Assembly: GCF_001405015.1 (NCBI RefSeq)
Contig: NZ_CYZX01000017.1
Span: 1-64,000 of the forward strand
From: Clostridium disporicum
GTDB taxonomy: Bacteria; Bacillota; Clostridia; Clostridiales; Clostridiaceae
Reading direction: 5' to 3'
Length of the DNA stretch: 64,000 nucleotides
Part shown: positions 45,889 to 55,270 of the stretch, in pieces
How positions within the stretch are numbered: position 1 is the stretch's first letter
Layout of the letters: every line of letters starts with the position of its first letter
Notes under the pieces: model-generated
What the model saw: only the letters and a program-made list of their open reading frames with translations
Databases searched by the model: none
Told to the model about the DNA's origin: nothing
Position numbers and translations under genes: made by a program

Positions 45889-47262
45889 ATGACAAACGAA
45901 AAGATAAGTTTGACAGAAGGAAATGCAAAGGTTGGGATGTTAAAGTTCGCTTTTCCAATATTTTTAGGACAAGTATGCCAACAGCTATATAATGTTGTAG
46001 ATGCCATAGTTGTAGGGAATTATGTTGGGCAAAATGCTTTAGCAGCAGTTACTAGTACTGGAGCGCTAATATTTTTACTTGTAGGTTTTTTTGGAGGAAT
46101 GTTTTCAGGAGCAGGTGTAATTATTTCTAGATACTTTGGAGCAAAGGATGAGAAAAAGATTAAAAAAGCCGTTGGAACTGCAGTATCATTTGGATTGATT
46201 AGCGGTACAATCCTTACTATAATAGGCACTTTATTAACACCGACTATTCTAAGACTTATGGGAACTCCTGATAATGTATTTCAAGATTCATCAATATATA
46301 TAAGAACATATTTTACAGGTATTATTTTTGTTGTTATGTATAATACAGCTTGTGGTATTTTTCAAGCTGTAGGAGATAGCAAACGTCCTTTATACTATCT
46401 TGTTATATCCGCTATAATTAATGTCATTTTGGATATAGTATTTGTAGGATTTTTTAATATGGGAGTTATAGGAGCTGCAATAGCTACAGTAATATCACAA
46501 GGTACAAGTGCATTTTTAGCTTTTTTTAGATTAGCTCGTATTGATAGCACATACAAAGTAACCATAAAAGGTATTTGTATAGAAAAAAGTATTCTTAAAA
46601 GTATGATAAATATAGGATTACCTTCAGGTATACAAAATTCAGTGATTGCTTTTGCTAATGTAGTTGTTCAATCGAGTGTCAATTCATTTGGGGCAGTTGT
46701 TATGGCTGGAAATGGTGCATATATAAAATTAGAAGGCTTTGCTTTTATACCAGTTACTGCATTTTCAATGGCAATTACTACATTTGTAAGTCAAAATATT
46801 GGTGCTAAAAATTTTGATAGAGTAAAAGAAGGGGCAAGATTTGGAATTTTATTTTCTTGTATTTGCGCTGAAGTAATTGGGCTAGTTATATTTGTCTTAG
46901 CTCCATATCTTATTAGTATATTTGGAAATAATCCAGATGTTATAGCTGTAGGGGCACAAAGAGCACATCTAAATGCATTATTTTACTTCTTATTATCATT
47001 TTCACATTGTGTATCTGGTGTTTTAAGAGGGGCTGGTAGGTCAAAGATACCTATGTTAACAATGCTGATTTGTTGGTGCGTAATACGTGTTTCATATATA
47101 CAAATTGCAACACATTTAATAAATGATATAGCAGTAGTATTCTGGGCATATCCTATTACGTGGTTCTTAAGTACAACTGTATTTTTAATATATTATAAAA
47201 AATCAAATTGGCTTGAAGAGTGTAAAAAGAAAGCATTAAGTATAGAGATTAAAAGTATTTAA
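45889..47262 (+). CDS. MATE-family efflux transporter 2
   Basis: The 457-residue membrane protein has twelve helices and MATE signatures: FPIFLGQVCQQLYNVVDAIV, GMFSGAGVIISRYFGAKDEK, RPLYYLVISAIINVILDIVF, and FAFIPVTAFSMAITTFVSQN. It probably exports cationic compounds using an ion gradient. It is preceded by a 160-base gap after katG and followed by a terminator, so it is a single-gene unit. Several CGT arginine codons match the katG style. Confidence 0.87.
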   Translation: MTNEKISLTEGNAKVGMLKFAFPIFLGQVCQQLYNVVDAIVVGNYVGQNALAAVTSTGALIFLLVGFFGGMFSGAGVIISRYFGAKDEKKIKKAVGTAVSFGLISGTILTIIGTLLTPTILRLMGTPDNVFQDSSIYIRTYFTGIIFVVMYNTACGIFQAVGDSKRPLYYLVISAIINVILDIVFVGFFNMGVIGAAIATVISQGTSAFLAFFRLARIDSTYKVTIKGICIEKSILKSMINIGLPSGIQNSVIAFANVVVQSSVNSFGAVVMAGNGAYIKLEGFAFIPVTAFSMAITTFVSQNIGAKNFDRVKEGARFGILFSCICAEVIGLVIFVLAPYLISIFGNNPDVIAVGAQRAHLNALFYFLLSFSHCVSGVLRGAGRSKIPMLTMLICWCVIRVSYIQIATHLINDIAVVFWAYPITWFLSTTVFLIYYKKSNWLEECKKKALSIEIKSI

Positions 47263-47311
47263 ATAAATATAGCAAGAGTGTTTTTGCATTATAAAATATT
47301 AGTATAATTTT

Positions 47312-47341
47312 AGTGGTAGGCTTTAGCTTTCCACTTTTTTT
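47312..47341 (+). terminator. terminator after MATE 2
   Basis: AGTGG and CCACT close a 14-base interior that can pair partly (GGCT/AGC), followed by TTTTTTTG. Confidence 0.55.
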
Positions 47342-47386
47342 GTATATGAAAGTTCAAAATTTAATGCATGTAGGGTTTTTAGAAGT

Positions 47387-47515
47387 TTTGACTTCTCACT
47401 TAAGGAGTGTAATGAGATACTTCAATGGAATTCAATCTCTGAAGTGAAAACTAAATTTGAAGAAAATATCAAGCTTCAAAATTATAAGTTAGAGTTTAAA
47501 AAGATAAAGAGATAG
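47387..47515 (+). pseudogene. gene fragment, C-terminal end of a helical (regulator-like) protein
   Basis: One frame encodes FDFSLKECNEILQWNSISEV, then a charged helix ending KLEFKKIKR before TAG at 47513-47515, without a start or ribosome binding site. SLKEC.EIL followed by a long helix resembles the dimerisation region of MerR-type regulators, but the match is loose. It is fused directly to the flavoprotein fragment that follows. Confidence 0.3.
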
Positions 47516-47673
47516 AAGTTATTGATGAAGAAGGAAATGTTATAGATGGTTTATATGCTGCTGGAGAAGTTACAGGTGGAATTCATGGCGGTAATAGAGT
47601 AGGTGGAAGCTCATTATCAGATATATTTACATTTGGTAGAATTGCAGGTAAGAGTGCTGCTAATAATAAGTAA
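47500..47673 (+). pseudogene. C-terminal fragment of a fumarate reductase-type flavoprotein
   Basis: The frame reads [20 protein letters not shown] and then [17 protein letters not shown] before TAA at 47671-47673. [20 protein letters not shown]...FGR.AG is the FAD-contacting end of fumarate reductase/succinate dehydrogenase flavoproteins. The other ~90% of the gene is absent, and the frame opens at a stop in 47497-47499. It is a deletion remnant joined to an unrelated fragment. Confidence 0.75.
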
Positions 47674-47722
47674 TATGAAATAGTAATAGATTATATTGAA
47701 AGTCCAGTAGATTTTCAGGTGG

Positions 47723-47755
47723 AAAGCTCTATGTTTAAATACACAGAGCTTTTTT
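47723..47755 (+). terminator. terminator of the lost flavoprotein gene
   Basis: AAGCTCT / AGAGCTT around a 14-base loop, then TTTTTATCTTTC. It has survived although the gene has not. Confidence 0.65.
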
Positions 47756-47904
47756 ATCTTTCTTATACAATAATAAGTATATTCTTAGGCAATGATTAAG
47801 TTCTTGTCGTAGATATAATTATTATCCATGAAATCATAAATTTTGATTTTCATAGGATTTTATCTATATTTATAAATAACAAACTAAATTTATTACAATG
47901 ATTA

Positions 47905-49280
47905 TTAGCATTTCTCTAAGACAACTTTTGAATCTACATTGTCTTTCATAAGTTTCTGGGAAGTAATAACATATAAAATAATAGCTAGGCAAATAGAGAG
48001 AATATCTGCTACTGGTTGAGCCCATACAAGTCCATTTATTCCAAGTATAGCTTTTAGAATAAATAGTGCAGGGATATATATAATTCCTTGACGACTAATA
48101 TTTATTATTAGTGAAGAAACTGCAGCCCCTGTAGCTTGTAATGCATTAATTAAAACATAAAATACGCCAAATAGTGCACTTGTTGAAAGAAGGATTCTAG
48201 AAAACTCAACTCCATAGTCAAAGGCACTAACTTCAGTTAAAAATGTACTTACAATTTGATTAGTAAATAAATAGCATATAGCTGTTAATGATACACCAAG
48301 AATTAGAGCAAACCAAAGGGAGAATTTTAATATTTTTTTATATCTATCCCAATTCTTTGATCCTACACAAAAACCAAGTAGTGGTTGAATTCCTTGCCCA
48401 AGACCTATACAAACCATACCGGTAATCATAGTTACCTTCATAGCAACACCGATTCCAGCTAAAGCCATATCACCATAAGAAGCCATTTGACTATTCATTA
48501 TAATTTGAGAAACACTCATAAGAATAGAACCTAGAGAAGCGGGTATACCAATGGCTAGTACGCTACTACATACCTTATCTTTTATAGTGAAATCTTTAAT
48601 ATTTATGCTAAGCATAGATTTTCCCTTCATAAAGTATGCAATATAGTAAAGAGCTCCAATTATATTACCAATAACTGTAGCAATAGCAGCTCCAGTAATG
48701 TTCCAACCAAAACCAAGAATCATTATTGGGTCAAGAATGATGTTTAAAAGATTACCTATTAACATACCCATCATAGCCTTATTAGATTGACCTTCAGCTC
48801 TTAAAACATTTGAGTAACAGTTTGAAATTAGAACAAAAGGACCAGAACAAATAACTATAATAAGATAGCTACGTGTTAATTCAATAGTATCTGAGCTTGC
48901 ACCAATAAATACAAGAATTTGATCCATAAATATAAAGAAAAGTAGTGATATAATAATCCCAACTATAACACAAGACCACATACAGAATGAACATACTTTT
49001 TTGCATAATCTTTTCGTCCTTCTCCCATGGCACGAGATATAACTGAAGTTCCTCCTATACCGAAAATAGTACCTATAGCCATAAAGATTAAAAAAACTGG
49101 AGTAGCTAGAGATACAGCAGCTACTTGAAACGGATCGTGGGTCTGTCCAATAAAGAAAGTATCTGCTAGGTTATAAATTAGAACCATTATCATAGCAGCG
49201 ATTGCAGGAACCGAATTTTTTAATATAGCCTTTGAGACAGGCATTGAGTTAAATACATCTAGAGATTTTTTGTTTTCCAT
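47905..49280 (-). pseudogene. MATE-family efflux transporter 3, split by a -1 frameshift
   Basis: The first part (49280 to ~48963) encodes 105 residues (PVSKAILKNSVPAIAAMIMV, GIGGTSVISRAMGEGRKDYA). The second part (from ~48990 to 47905) continues the same protein, from VCSFCMWSCVIVGII through the second MATE half (AIGIPASLGSILMSVSQIIM). The break is at a run of six A (48997-49002). Minus-strand codons GCA AAA AAG contain the in-phase heptamer A_AAA_AAG. A -1 slip there restores a full ~450-residue pump; an A deletion would explain it equally. AAAGGAG precedes the start. The gene is under the MarR-type operator at 49316. Confidence 0.8.
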
Positions 49281-49315
49281 AGTTATTTCTCCTTTAAAAT
49301 ATTCGTTAGCACAAT

Positions 49316-49335
49316 ATTAATAGTATGCTATTAAT
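49316..49335 (-). promoter_or_regulatory. MarR-type operator before MATE 3
   Basis: ATTAATAGTATGCTATTAAT is a palindrome with 8-bp arms and an imperfect 4-base centre. It lies 36 bases upstream of the MATE 3 start. The core AG(T/C)ATGCT recurs before marR itself. Confidence 0.6.
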
Positions 49336-49371
49336 TTGATTTTATTAAAAGCTCGAAATAGTATCGAGCAT

Positions 49372-49794
49372 TTATTTCATGTTATTATTTACTTTTTCTA
49401 ATAGGTCATTGAAGATTAATTTTTCTTCTTCACTTAATCCAGATAAAAGTCTTTTTTCAGCATCATCCATACTTTTCTCAGCATCTAAGCAACATTCTTC
49501 GCCTCGATGAGTAAGCTTAACCATTTTTATACGTTTATCTGATGGATCACTAAAACCTTCTACAAACCCTTTTTGCTCTAATCTTGAAATGACCCCAGCA
49601 GCAGTAGATTGAGCTACTTGAAGAACTTTTTCCAGTTCCTTTAAAGAATACTTTTTATCAGGAGCATCATTTAAAAGAAGTAGAACAGTAACTTGAGTCA
49701 TAGTTAAATCTTTGCTACGTAATTCATTATTAGATTGCTTTTCTAAAGAATCATGAATTTGTTTAATTAATAGTCCACATGGATTATGTTTCAT
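49372..49794 (-). CDS. MarR-family transcriptional regulator
   Basis: The 140-residue protein has the MarR winged helix: MTQVTVLLLLNDAPDKKYSL, LEKVLQVAQSTAAGVISRLE (recognition helix), KGFVEGFSDPSDKRIKMVKL (wing, with the D.R.K motif). Helices at both ends provide dimerisation. AAGGAGG-like GGCCTCC on the plus strand marks its ribosome binding site. It lies upstream of, and co-oriented with, the MATE 3 gene and shares operator-like palindromes with it, so it probably represses drug efflux and itself. Confidence 0.9.
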   Translation of the reverse strand: MKHNPCGLLIKQIHDSLEKQSNNELRSKDLTMTQVTVLLLLNDAPDKKYSLKELEKVLQVAQSTAAGVISRLEQKGFVEGFSDPSDKRIKMVKLTHRGEECCLDAEKSMDDAEKRLLSGLSEEEKLIFNDLLEKVNNNMK

Positions 49795-49852
49795 TACTTA
49801 AAGGCCTCCTTAGTTACTTCTTAATAAGAGTAACATATTTACTTTTTAAAAA

Positions 49853-49866
49853 CAATAGCATGCTTT
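49853..49866 (-). promoter_or_regulatory. second MarR-type operator half-match before marR
   Basis: AATAGCATGCTTTT shares the AGCATGCT core with the palindrome at 49316. It lies ~60 bases upstream of the marR start. Arms are less perfect than in the first site. Confidence 0.45.
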
Positions 49867-49906
49867 TAAAAATCAGAAGTTTTTATTAAAAAATCATTTT
49901 AGAGTA

Positions 49907-49937
49907 TTGACTTCGAGTTAACTCTAAGGAGTAAGTT
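49907..49937 (+). promoter_or_regulatory. MerR-type promoter of the cupin-flavodoxin-AKR operon
   Basis: TTGACT and TAAGTT are 19 bases apart with the dyad CGAGTTAACTCT (49914-49925). The architecture equals the other four sites, but the outer dyad bases differ (GAG/CTC instead of AAA/TTT), so a different MerR protein may act here. Confidence 0.7.
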
Positions 49938-49981
49938 TATTTTATAGAGAATAATTTAATAAAATTAGAGGAGCAATATAA

Positions 49982-50398
49982 ATGAATAAAGATAGTCTAA
50001 AAAATATTAATACTATATTTCCTATAGGAGATGAACTTCCAGAACAAATTTCAAAATATTTTATTGGCACTGCATATCTAAATATGCTTACTACAAGTGG
50101 TGTTGGAATTGGAAATGTTACATTTGAACCAGGCTGTCGTAATAATTGGCATATCCATCATAAGGGTGGTCAAATTCTTCTTGTTATATCTGGCCGTGGC
50201 TGGTATCAGGCAGAAGGTGAAGAACCAAAAGAGTTATATCCAGGAGATATAGTTAATATACCTGCTGAAGTAAAGCATTGGCATGGTGCAGCAAAAGATA
50301 GTGCTTTTTCACATCTTGCTATTGAAGTCCCAGCTGATGGTGCATCAAATGAGTGGTGTGAGCCTGTTTTTGATGAAGAGTATTTAAAATTGAAATAG
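49982..50398 (+). CDS. cupin-domain protein
   Basis: The 138-residue product is a single cupin: FEPGCRNNWHIHHKGGQILL (metal His motif), VISGRGWYQAEGEEPKELYP, and VNIPAEVKHWHGAAKDSAFS (second motif). This subfamily is common beside carboxymuconolactone decarboxylases and aldo/keto reductases in stress operons. The enzymatic role is unproven. GAGGAG precedes the ATG. It is the first gene of the MerR-promoted operon with flavodoxin and AKR genes. Confidence 0.85.
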   Translation: MNKDSLKNINTIFPIGDELPEQISKYFIGTAYLNMLTTSGVGIGNVTFEPGCRNNWHIHHKGGQILLVISGRGWYQAEGEEPKELYPGDIVNIPAEVKHWHGAAKDSAFSHLAIEVPADGASNEWCEPVFDEEYLKLK

Positions 50399-50429
50399 TA
50401 AAATAAATTAAGAGTAAGGGGTTATATTA

Positions 50430-51957
<1,528 letters not shown>

Positions 51958-52186
51958 TAGAAGTTAATACAAATCAAATAATGAAATAATATGAAAACAA
52001 AGAATAAACTTAATAGTCAACAAAAAAGATAGCATTACAGCTTTTTAAAGCGGTAAAATGTAGCTTAAAAGATTATGAGGGGTTAAAAGGTAGTTGAAGT
52101 AGTATTACAAAGTGGTTAGCATATAACTATTATAATATAGTATAATGTAGGTCTATTAAATAAGAGATTAGCAAATATAAAATAGA
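51958..52186. other. intergenic stretch with a possible short transcript
   Basis: Two overlapping -10-like TATAAT hexamers near 52132-52146 lie 45-105 bases ahead of the strong hairpin at 52187. A transcript of ~90 bases is possible, but no good -35 is seen. Confidence 0.2.
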
Positions 52187-52240
52187 AGTACGTAAGGATA
52201 GTTGAAAAATATTTATCAACTATTTCTTACGTACTTTTTT
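52187..52240. terminator. long bidirectional terminator
   Basis: AAGTACGTAAGGATAGTTGA pairs with TCAACTATTTCTTACGTACT with one 1-2 base bulge, followed by TTTTTT. It separates the AKR operon from the converging hydrolase gene, whose stop is at its edge. Confidence 0.8.
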
Positions 52241-53180
52241 AGTCTAAGTTTTTACTTTGTACATCTTGCCAATTATCTACGTTTTGGAATATTTCAGGTG
52301 AAGCTCCAGAAAAAACTCCAAGTGCTTCATTGTCATTCATCAATGTATATCTAAACCAAGCAGTCATATAACCATCAGCATATATTAACATATCTCCGTG
52401 GTCAATATTTTTTCGTCTTGCCATAATTGCTTTTATATTATCATTTAATGCTTCAAAGTTTCTAATCAAAGAATCAAGTGGTGCAATAGTTTCAGCATCA
52501 GCTTTACCTGTGCCAGCCACCATAAAATAAGGAATATTAACTTTAGTTATATCATAGTTCCACTCTAGTGCATTTGCAAGCTCTAGAGAAGTGGTGCTTG
52601 CAGTATAAATTGATTTAAACATACTGCTGTTATTAAAGTTTGTTATAGTATTGATTGCACCGACTCCCCCTTGTGAATGTCCTGATATACCGATATTTTC
52701 TATATCTAGCTTATTGTAAAATATGCTTTTTTCATTATTATTTAACGATAGAATATAGCTTAATGTAATTGAAGAAGATTCGCCAGATGCAGTATTTTCA
52801 TCATCATTTCCTATAACAACAAATCCCCATGAAGCTAAATGATCAAATGTTGCTCCGTATTTTGAATAAGGTACACCAGTTCCATTTACAAATAATACGA
52901 TTGGATATTTTTTGTTACTATTGTGGACTAGTTCAGTTGGATACCATATCTTATATTTACTAAATAACTCTTCGTTACTGTCAATCTCTAAAGAAGTAAC
53001 ATCATATTCTCCATAAGCTATATATTTTTCTTCAAGAACTCCACCAGCGACAACATTATTGAAATATTCACTATTAATAGGTTTTGATGCAAAGTATTTC
53101 AATAGTATTAAAAAAGCAATTATTAAGAAAAGAATAATTACAAATACAATTAAAATGGTTTTTATAAATTTTTTTACCAT
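52239..53180 (-). CDS. membrane-anchored alpha/beta hydrolase
   Basis: The 313-residue protein has an N-terminal membrane anchor (residues ~5-30, FIKTILIVFVIILFLIIAFL) and an extracytoplasmic hydrolase of the chlorophyllase/dienelactone type: PIVLFVNGTG (oxyanion strand), GISGHSQGGVGAI (nucleophile Ser), and IDHGDMLIYADGY with the catalytic His. The start at 53180 follows GGGGGAG; a start 14 codons earlier has none. It is divergent from a TetR gene that shares its promoter region. The substrate is unknown. Confidence 0.8.
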   Translation of the reverse strand: MVKKFIKTILIVFVIILFLIIAFLILLKYFASKPINSEYFNNVVAGGVLEEKYIAYGEYDVTSLEIDSNEELFSKYKIWYPTELVHNSNKKYPIVLFVNGTGVPYSKYGATFDHLASWGFVVIGNDDENTASGESSSITLSYILSLNNNEKSIFYNKLDIENIGISGHSQGGVGAINTITNFNNSSMFKSIYTASTTSLELANALEWNYDITKVNIPYFMVAGTGKADAETIAPLDSLIRNFEALNDNIKAIMARRKNIDHGDMLIYADGYMTAWFRYTLMNDNEALGVFSGASPEIFQNVDNWQDVQSKNLD

Positions 53181-53233
53181 TAATATCTCCCCCTTTACAA
53201 TATGATGAGACAGCTGTATCATAAGTTCGAGAC

Positions 53234-53250
53234 AAGTGTATCATACACTT
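53234..53250. promoter_or_regulatory. TetR-type operator palindrome
   Basis: AAGTGTATCATACACTT is a 17-bp palindrome with one central base. The related pattern GAGACA..TGTATCATA appears three times between 53205 and 53306, so several TetR dimers may bind between the divergent genes. Confidence 0.6.
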
Positions 53251-53306
53251 TATTGCAAAAACAATAGTTTATAAAAAATGAGACAAGTTGAGAGGTTTTG
53301 TATCAT

Positions 53307-53813
53307 ATGAAAAAAGAAGAAAATAATACGTATGTAAAGAAGCAGATTACACAGGCACTTTTGAAGTTAATGGAGACTCATGTGTTCGAAGAAATTAAAA
53401 TAACTAATATAGTTAAAGAAGCAATGGTTGGAAGAGCTTCGTTTTATAGAAATTTTACGAATAAAGAGGATGTAATAAAACAATATCTTATACAACTGAT
53501 TAAAGAATGGGAAGAGAAACTTAAACTAGAACAAAGAGAAGAGTCAGATTGGATAGAAAACTTATTTGGTCTTTATAAAAATTATAGTGAAGTTTACAAA
53601 TTGTTATATCGCTCTAATTTATCATATTTAGTATTAGAGAATATTAAAGAAGTCTGTGGACCTAAAGAGGAACAAGATGATTTACAAGCATATTTTAATT
53701 CGTGGGTAGCTCATGGATTATTTGGTTGGATTAATGAATGGATTGTAAGAGGAATGAAGGAATCTCCTAAAGAAATGGCACAATTAATTAAGGCAGCGGA
53801 ACAGCGATCTTAA
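53307..53813 (+). CDS. TetR/AcrR-family regulator
   Basis: The 168-residue protein has an N-terminal TetR helix-turn-helix (ITQALLKLMETHVFEEIKIT, VGRASFYRNFTNKEDVIKQY) and a C-terminal ligand domain of the TetR_C_33/DhaS-like type (FGLYKNYSEVYKLLYRSNLS, HGLFGWINEWIVRGMKESP). ATG 53307 is chosen over TTG 53298. It is divergent from the hydrolase at 52239 and probably represses it and itself through the palindrome at 53234. Confidence 0.85.
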   Translation: MKKEENNTYVKKQITQALLKLMETHVFEEIKITNIVKEAMVGRASFYRNFTNKEDVIKQYLIQLIKEWEEKLKLEQREESDWIENLFGLYKNYSEVYKLLYRSNLSYLVLENIKEVCGPKEEQDDLQAYFNSWVAHGLFGWINEWIVRGMKESPKEMAQLIKAAEQRS

Positions 53814-53892
53814 AATTATTAGTTATAGAATAATAAAGTTATTAAATAATACTATATGTAGATATGTAATTAAATTTAAAAGGAGTAAATAA

Positions 53893-54206
53893 ATGAATAA
53901 AACAATAGAAAGAATAAGAAAATTTAGAGAAGATAGAGATTGGTCACAATTTCATACACCAGAAAATTTAGCAAAGGCTATAAATATAGAAGCTGGTGAG
54001 TTATTAGAACATTTTTTATGGGACAATAATTTTAATAAAGAAGAAGTATGTGAAGAACTAGCTGATGTTATGGTTTATTGCTTACATATGGCAGATTCAT
54101 TAGGTGTTGATATTGAAGATATTATAAATAAGAAGATGGATAAGAATGAAAAAAATATCCAGTAGAAAAAGCTAAAGGAAATAGTAAGAAATATACTGAA
54201 TTATAG
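53893..54206 (+). pseudogene. MazG-like nucleotide pyrophosphohydrolase, frameshifted near the end
   Basis: The main frame (53893-54165) encodes 90 residues with the all-alpha NTP-PPase pattern: RDWSQFHTPENLAKAINIEA, EAGELLEHFLWD (EE/ExxE metal helix) and CEELADVMVYCLHMADSLG. It ends early at TAG. The -1 frame continues with KYPVEKAKGNSKKYTEL up to TAG at 54204-54206, which is the normal family end. The break is at a run of seven A (codons GAA AAA AAT), again an in-phase slippery heptamer. The truncated protein keeps all metal-binding residues and may still hydrolyse (d)NTPs. AAAGGAG precedes the ATG. Confidence 0.75.
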
Positions 54207-54422
54207 TATAGAAAAGTATATAGAAAGTGGAGCATCTGCACTAGCCTTTAACTATGGCGATTTAGTAAAGATTAAAGAGTTAAATGCTAAGAATCAAAAT
54301 GTAGGAATAGCATGTAGAATTAAATTTATAATAATATAAAATATGGTATAATATATGGTATTATGTCTAAAATTGTTTGATATACATAAGAGTATGTAAG
54401 AGGGAATTTGGTGGATTAAAAG
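54207..54422 (+). other. open frame without a start, and a promoter
   Basis: A frame behind the MazG stop reads IEKYIESGASALAFNYGDLV and KIKELNAKNQNVG, ending at TAA ~54340, with no start or ribosome binding site. It may be a remnant of an unrecognised gene. An extended -10 (TGGTATAAT) near 54345-54353 could drive the small frame at 54423. Confidence 0.25.
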
Positions 54423-54506
54423 ATGAGTGATAATTATGTTAAATTTAAGAGAGATTATACAAATGTAAAAAAGTTTAATGTAGAATTCTCAGATATTTAT
54501 AATTAA
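54423..54506 (+). CDS. possible 27-residue protein
   Basis: ATG 54423 opens MSDNYVKFKRDYTNVKKFNV and seven more residues before TAA. The ribosome binding site is weak (GGTGGA, 10 bases away). The composition is protein-like (balanced charges, no low complexity), and it has its own candidate promoter. It may be a short regulatory peptide or a remnant. Confidence 0.3.
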   Translation: MSDNYVKFKRDYTNVKKFNVEFSDIYN

Positions 54507-54602
54507 TTTTAAATTGTTAATTTATATATTTCAGAAAATATATAATCTCTAATTAAATGATAATTGCTAGATAGTAAAAATTTAAGAAAGAGGGAGTAAA
54601 AA

Positions 54603-55259
54603 ATGCCTGTATATAGATTAAGTAAAGAAATAATATTTCCAAATCCAGACTTAGCTGAAGAGGATGGATTGCTAGCTGTAGGAGGAGATTTAAAGTTTGA
54701 AAGACTTATATTGGCTTATTGTAATGGTATTTTCCCGTGGTATAGTGATGGAGAACCAATACTTTGGTGGTGTCCAAAGCCAAGATTTATTATAAAACCT
54801 AATGAAGTTAATGTATCAAAGTCTATGAAAAGAGTTTTTAATAAAGGTAAGTTTACTGTTACTTTTGATAAAGATTTTAAAGCGGTAATACAAAACTGCA
54901 AAGAGCTTAGAGAAAATAAAGAAGGCACTTGGATAACTGATGAAATGATGGATGCGTATATAAACTTACATAAAAGAGGTTTTGCATCAAGTGTCGAAGT
55001 GTATAATAATGAAAGGCTCGTAGGTGGTCTTTATGGAGTTAAGATAGGAAAGTGCTTTTTTGGAGAAAGTATGTTTTCAATAGAATCAAATGCATCTAAA
55101 GTAGCATTGATTAGTATGTGTAAAAAGCTTGAAGAAGAAGGCTTTATATTTTTAGATTGTCAAATGCATACTAACCACTTAGAAAGTATGGGTGGGAGGT
55201 TTATAGATTGGGAAGAGTTTAAATTAATGCTAAAAGAAGGCATCGAATTTGTAAACTAG
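54603..55259 (+). CDS. aat: leucyl/phenylalanyl-tRNA-protein transferase
   Basis: The 218-residue GNAT-fold enzyme matches Aat along its length: FPNPDLAEEDGLLAVGGDLK, YCNGIFPWYSDGEPILWWCP, KPRFIIKP, GLYGVKIGKCFFGESMFS, and DCQMHTNHLESMGGRFIDW. It transfers Leu or Phe from tRNA to N-terminal Arg/Lys residues, marking proteins for ClpS-ClpAP degradation. Aat is typical of proteobacteria and patchy in Firmicutes, so its presence here is of interest. GAGGGAG precedes the ATG. It is followed 11 bases later by a TIM-barrel gene. Confidence 0.93.
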   Translation: MPVYRLSKEIIFPNPDLAEEDGLLAVGGDLKFERLILAYCNGIFPWYSDGEPILWWCPKPRFIIKPNEVNVSKSMKRVFNKGKFTVTFDKDFKAVIQNCKELRENKEGTWITDEMMDAYINLHKRGFASSVEVYNNERLVGGLYGVKIGKCFFGESMFSIESNASKVALISMCKKLEEEGFIFLDCQMHTNHLESMGGRFIDWEEFKLMLKEGIEFVN

Positions 55260-55270
55260 ATAGGAGTAGT

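Noticed and set aside
47500..47673. The flavoprotein fragment as the missing 5' part of the split oxidoreductase at 6022
   Set aside because: Both are C-terminal ends, of different flavoprotein families, so they cannot be halves of one gene.
52130..52240. Possible ~90-base small RNA ending at the long hairpin
   Set aside because: The -10 hexamers lack a credible -35, and the hairpin is explained as a terminator for two converging genes.
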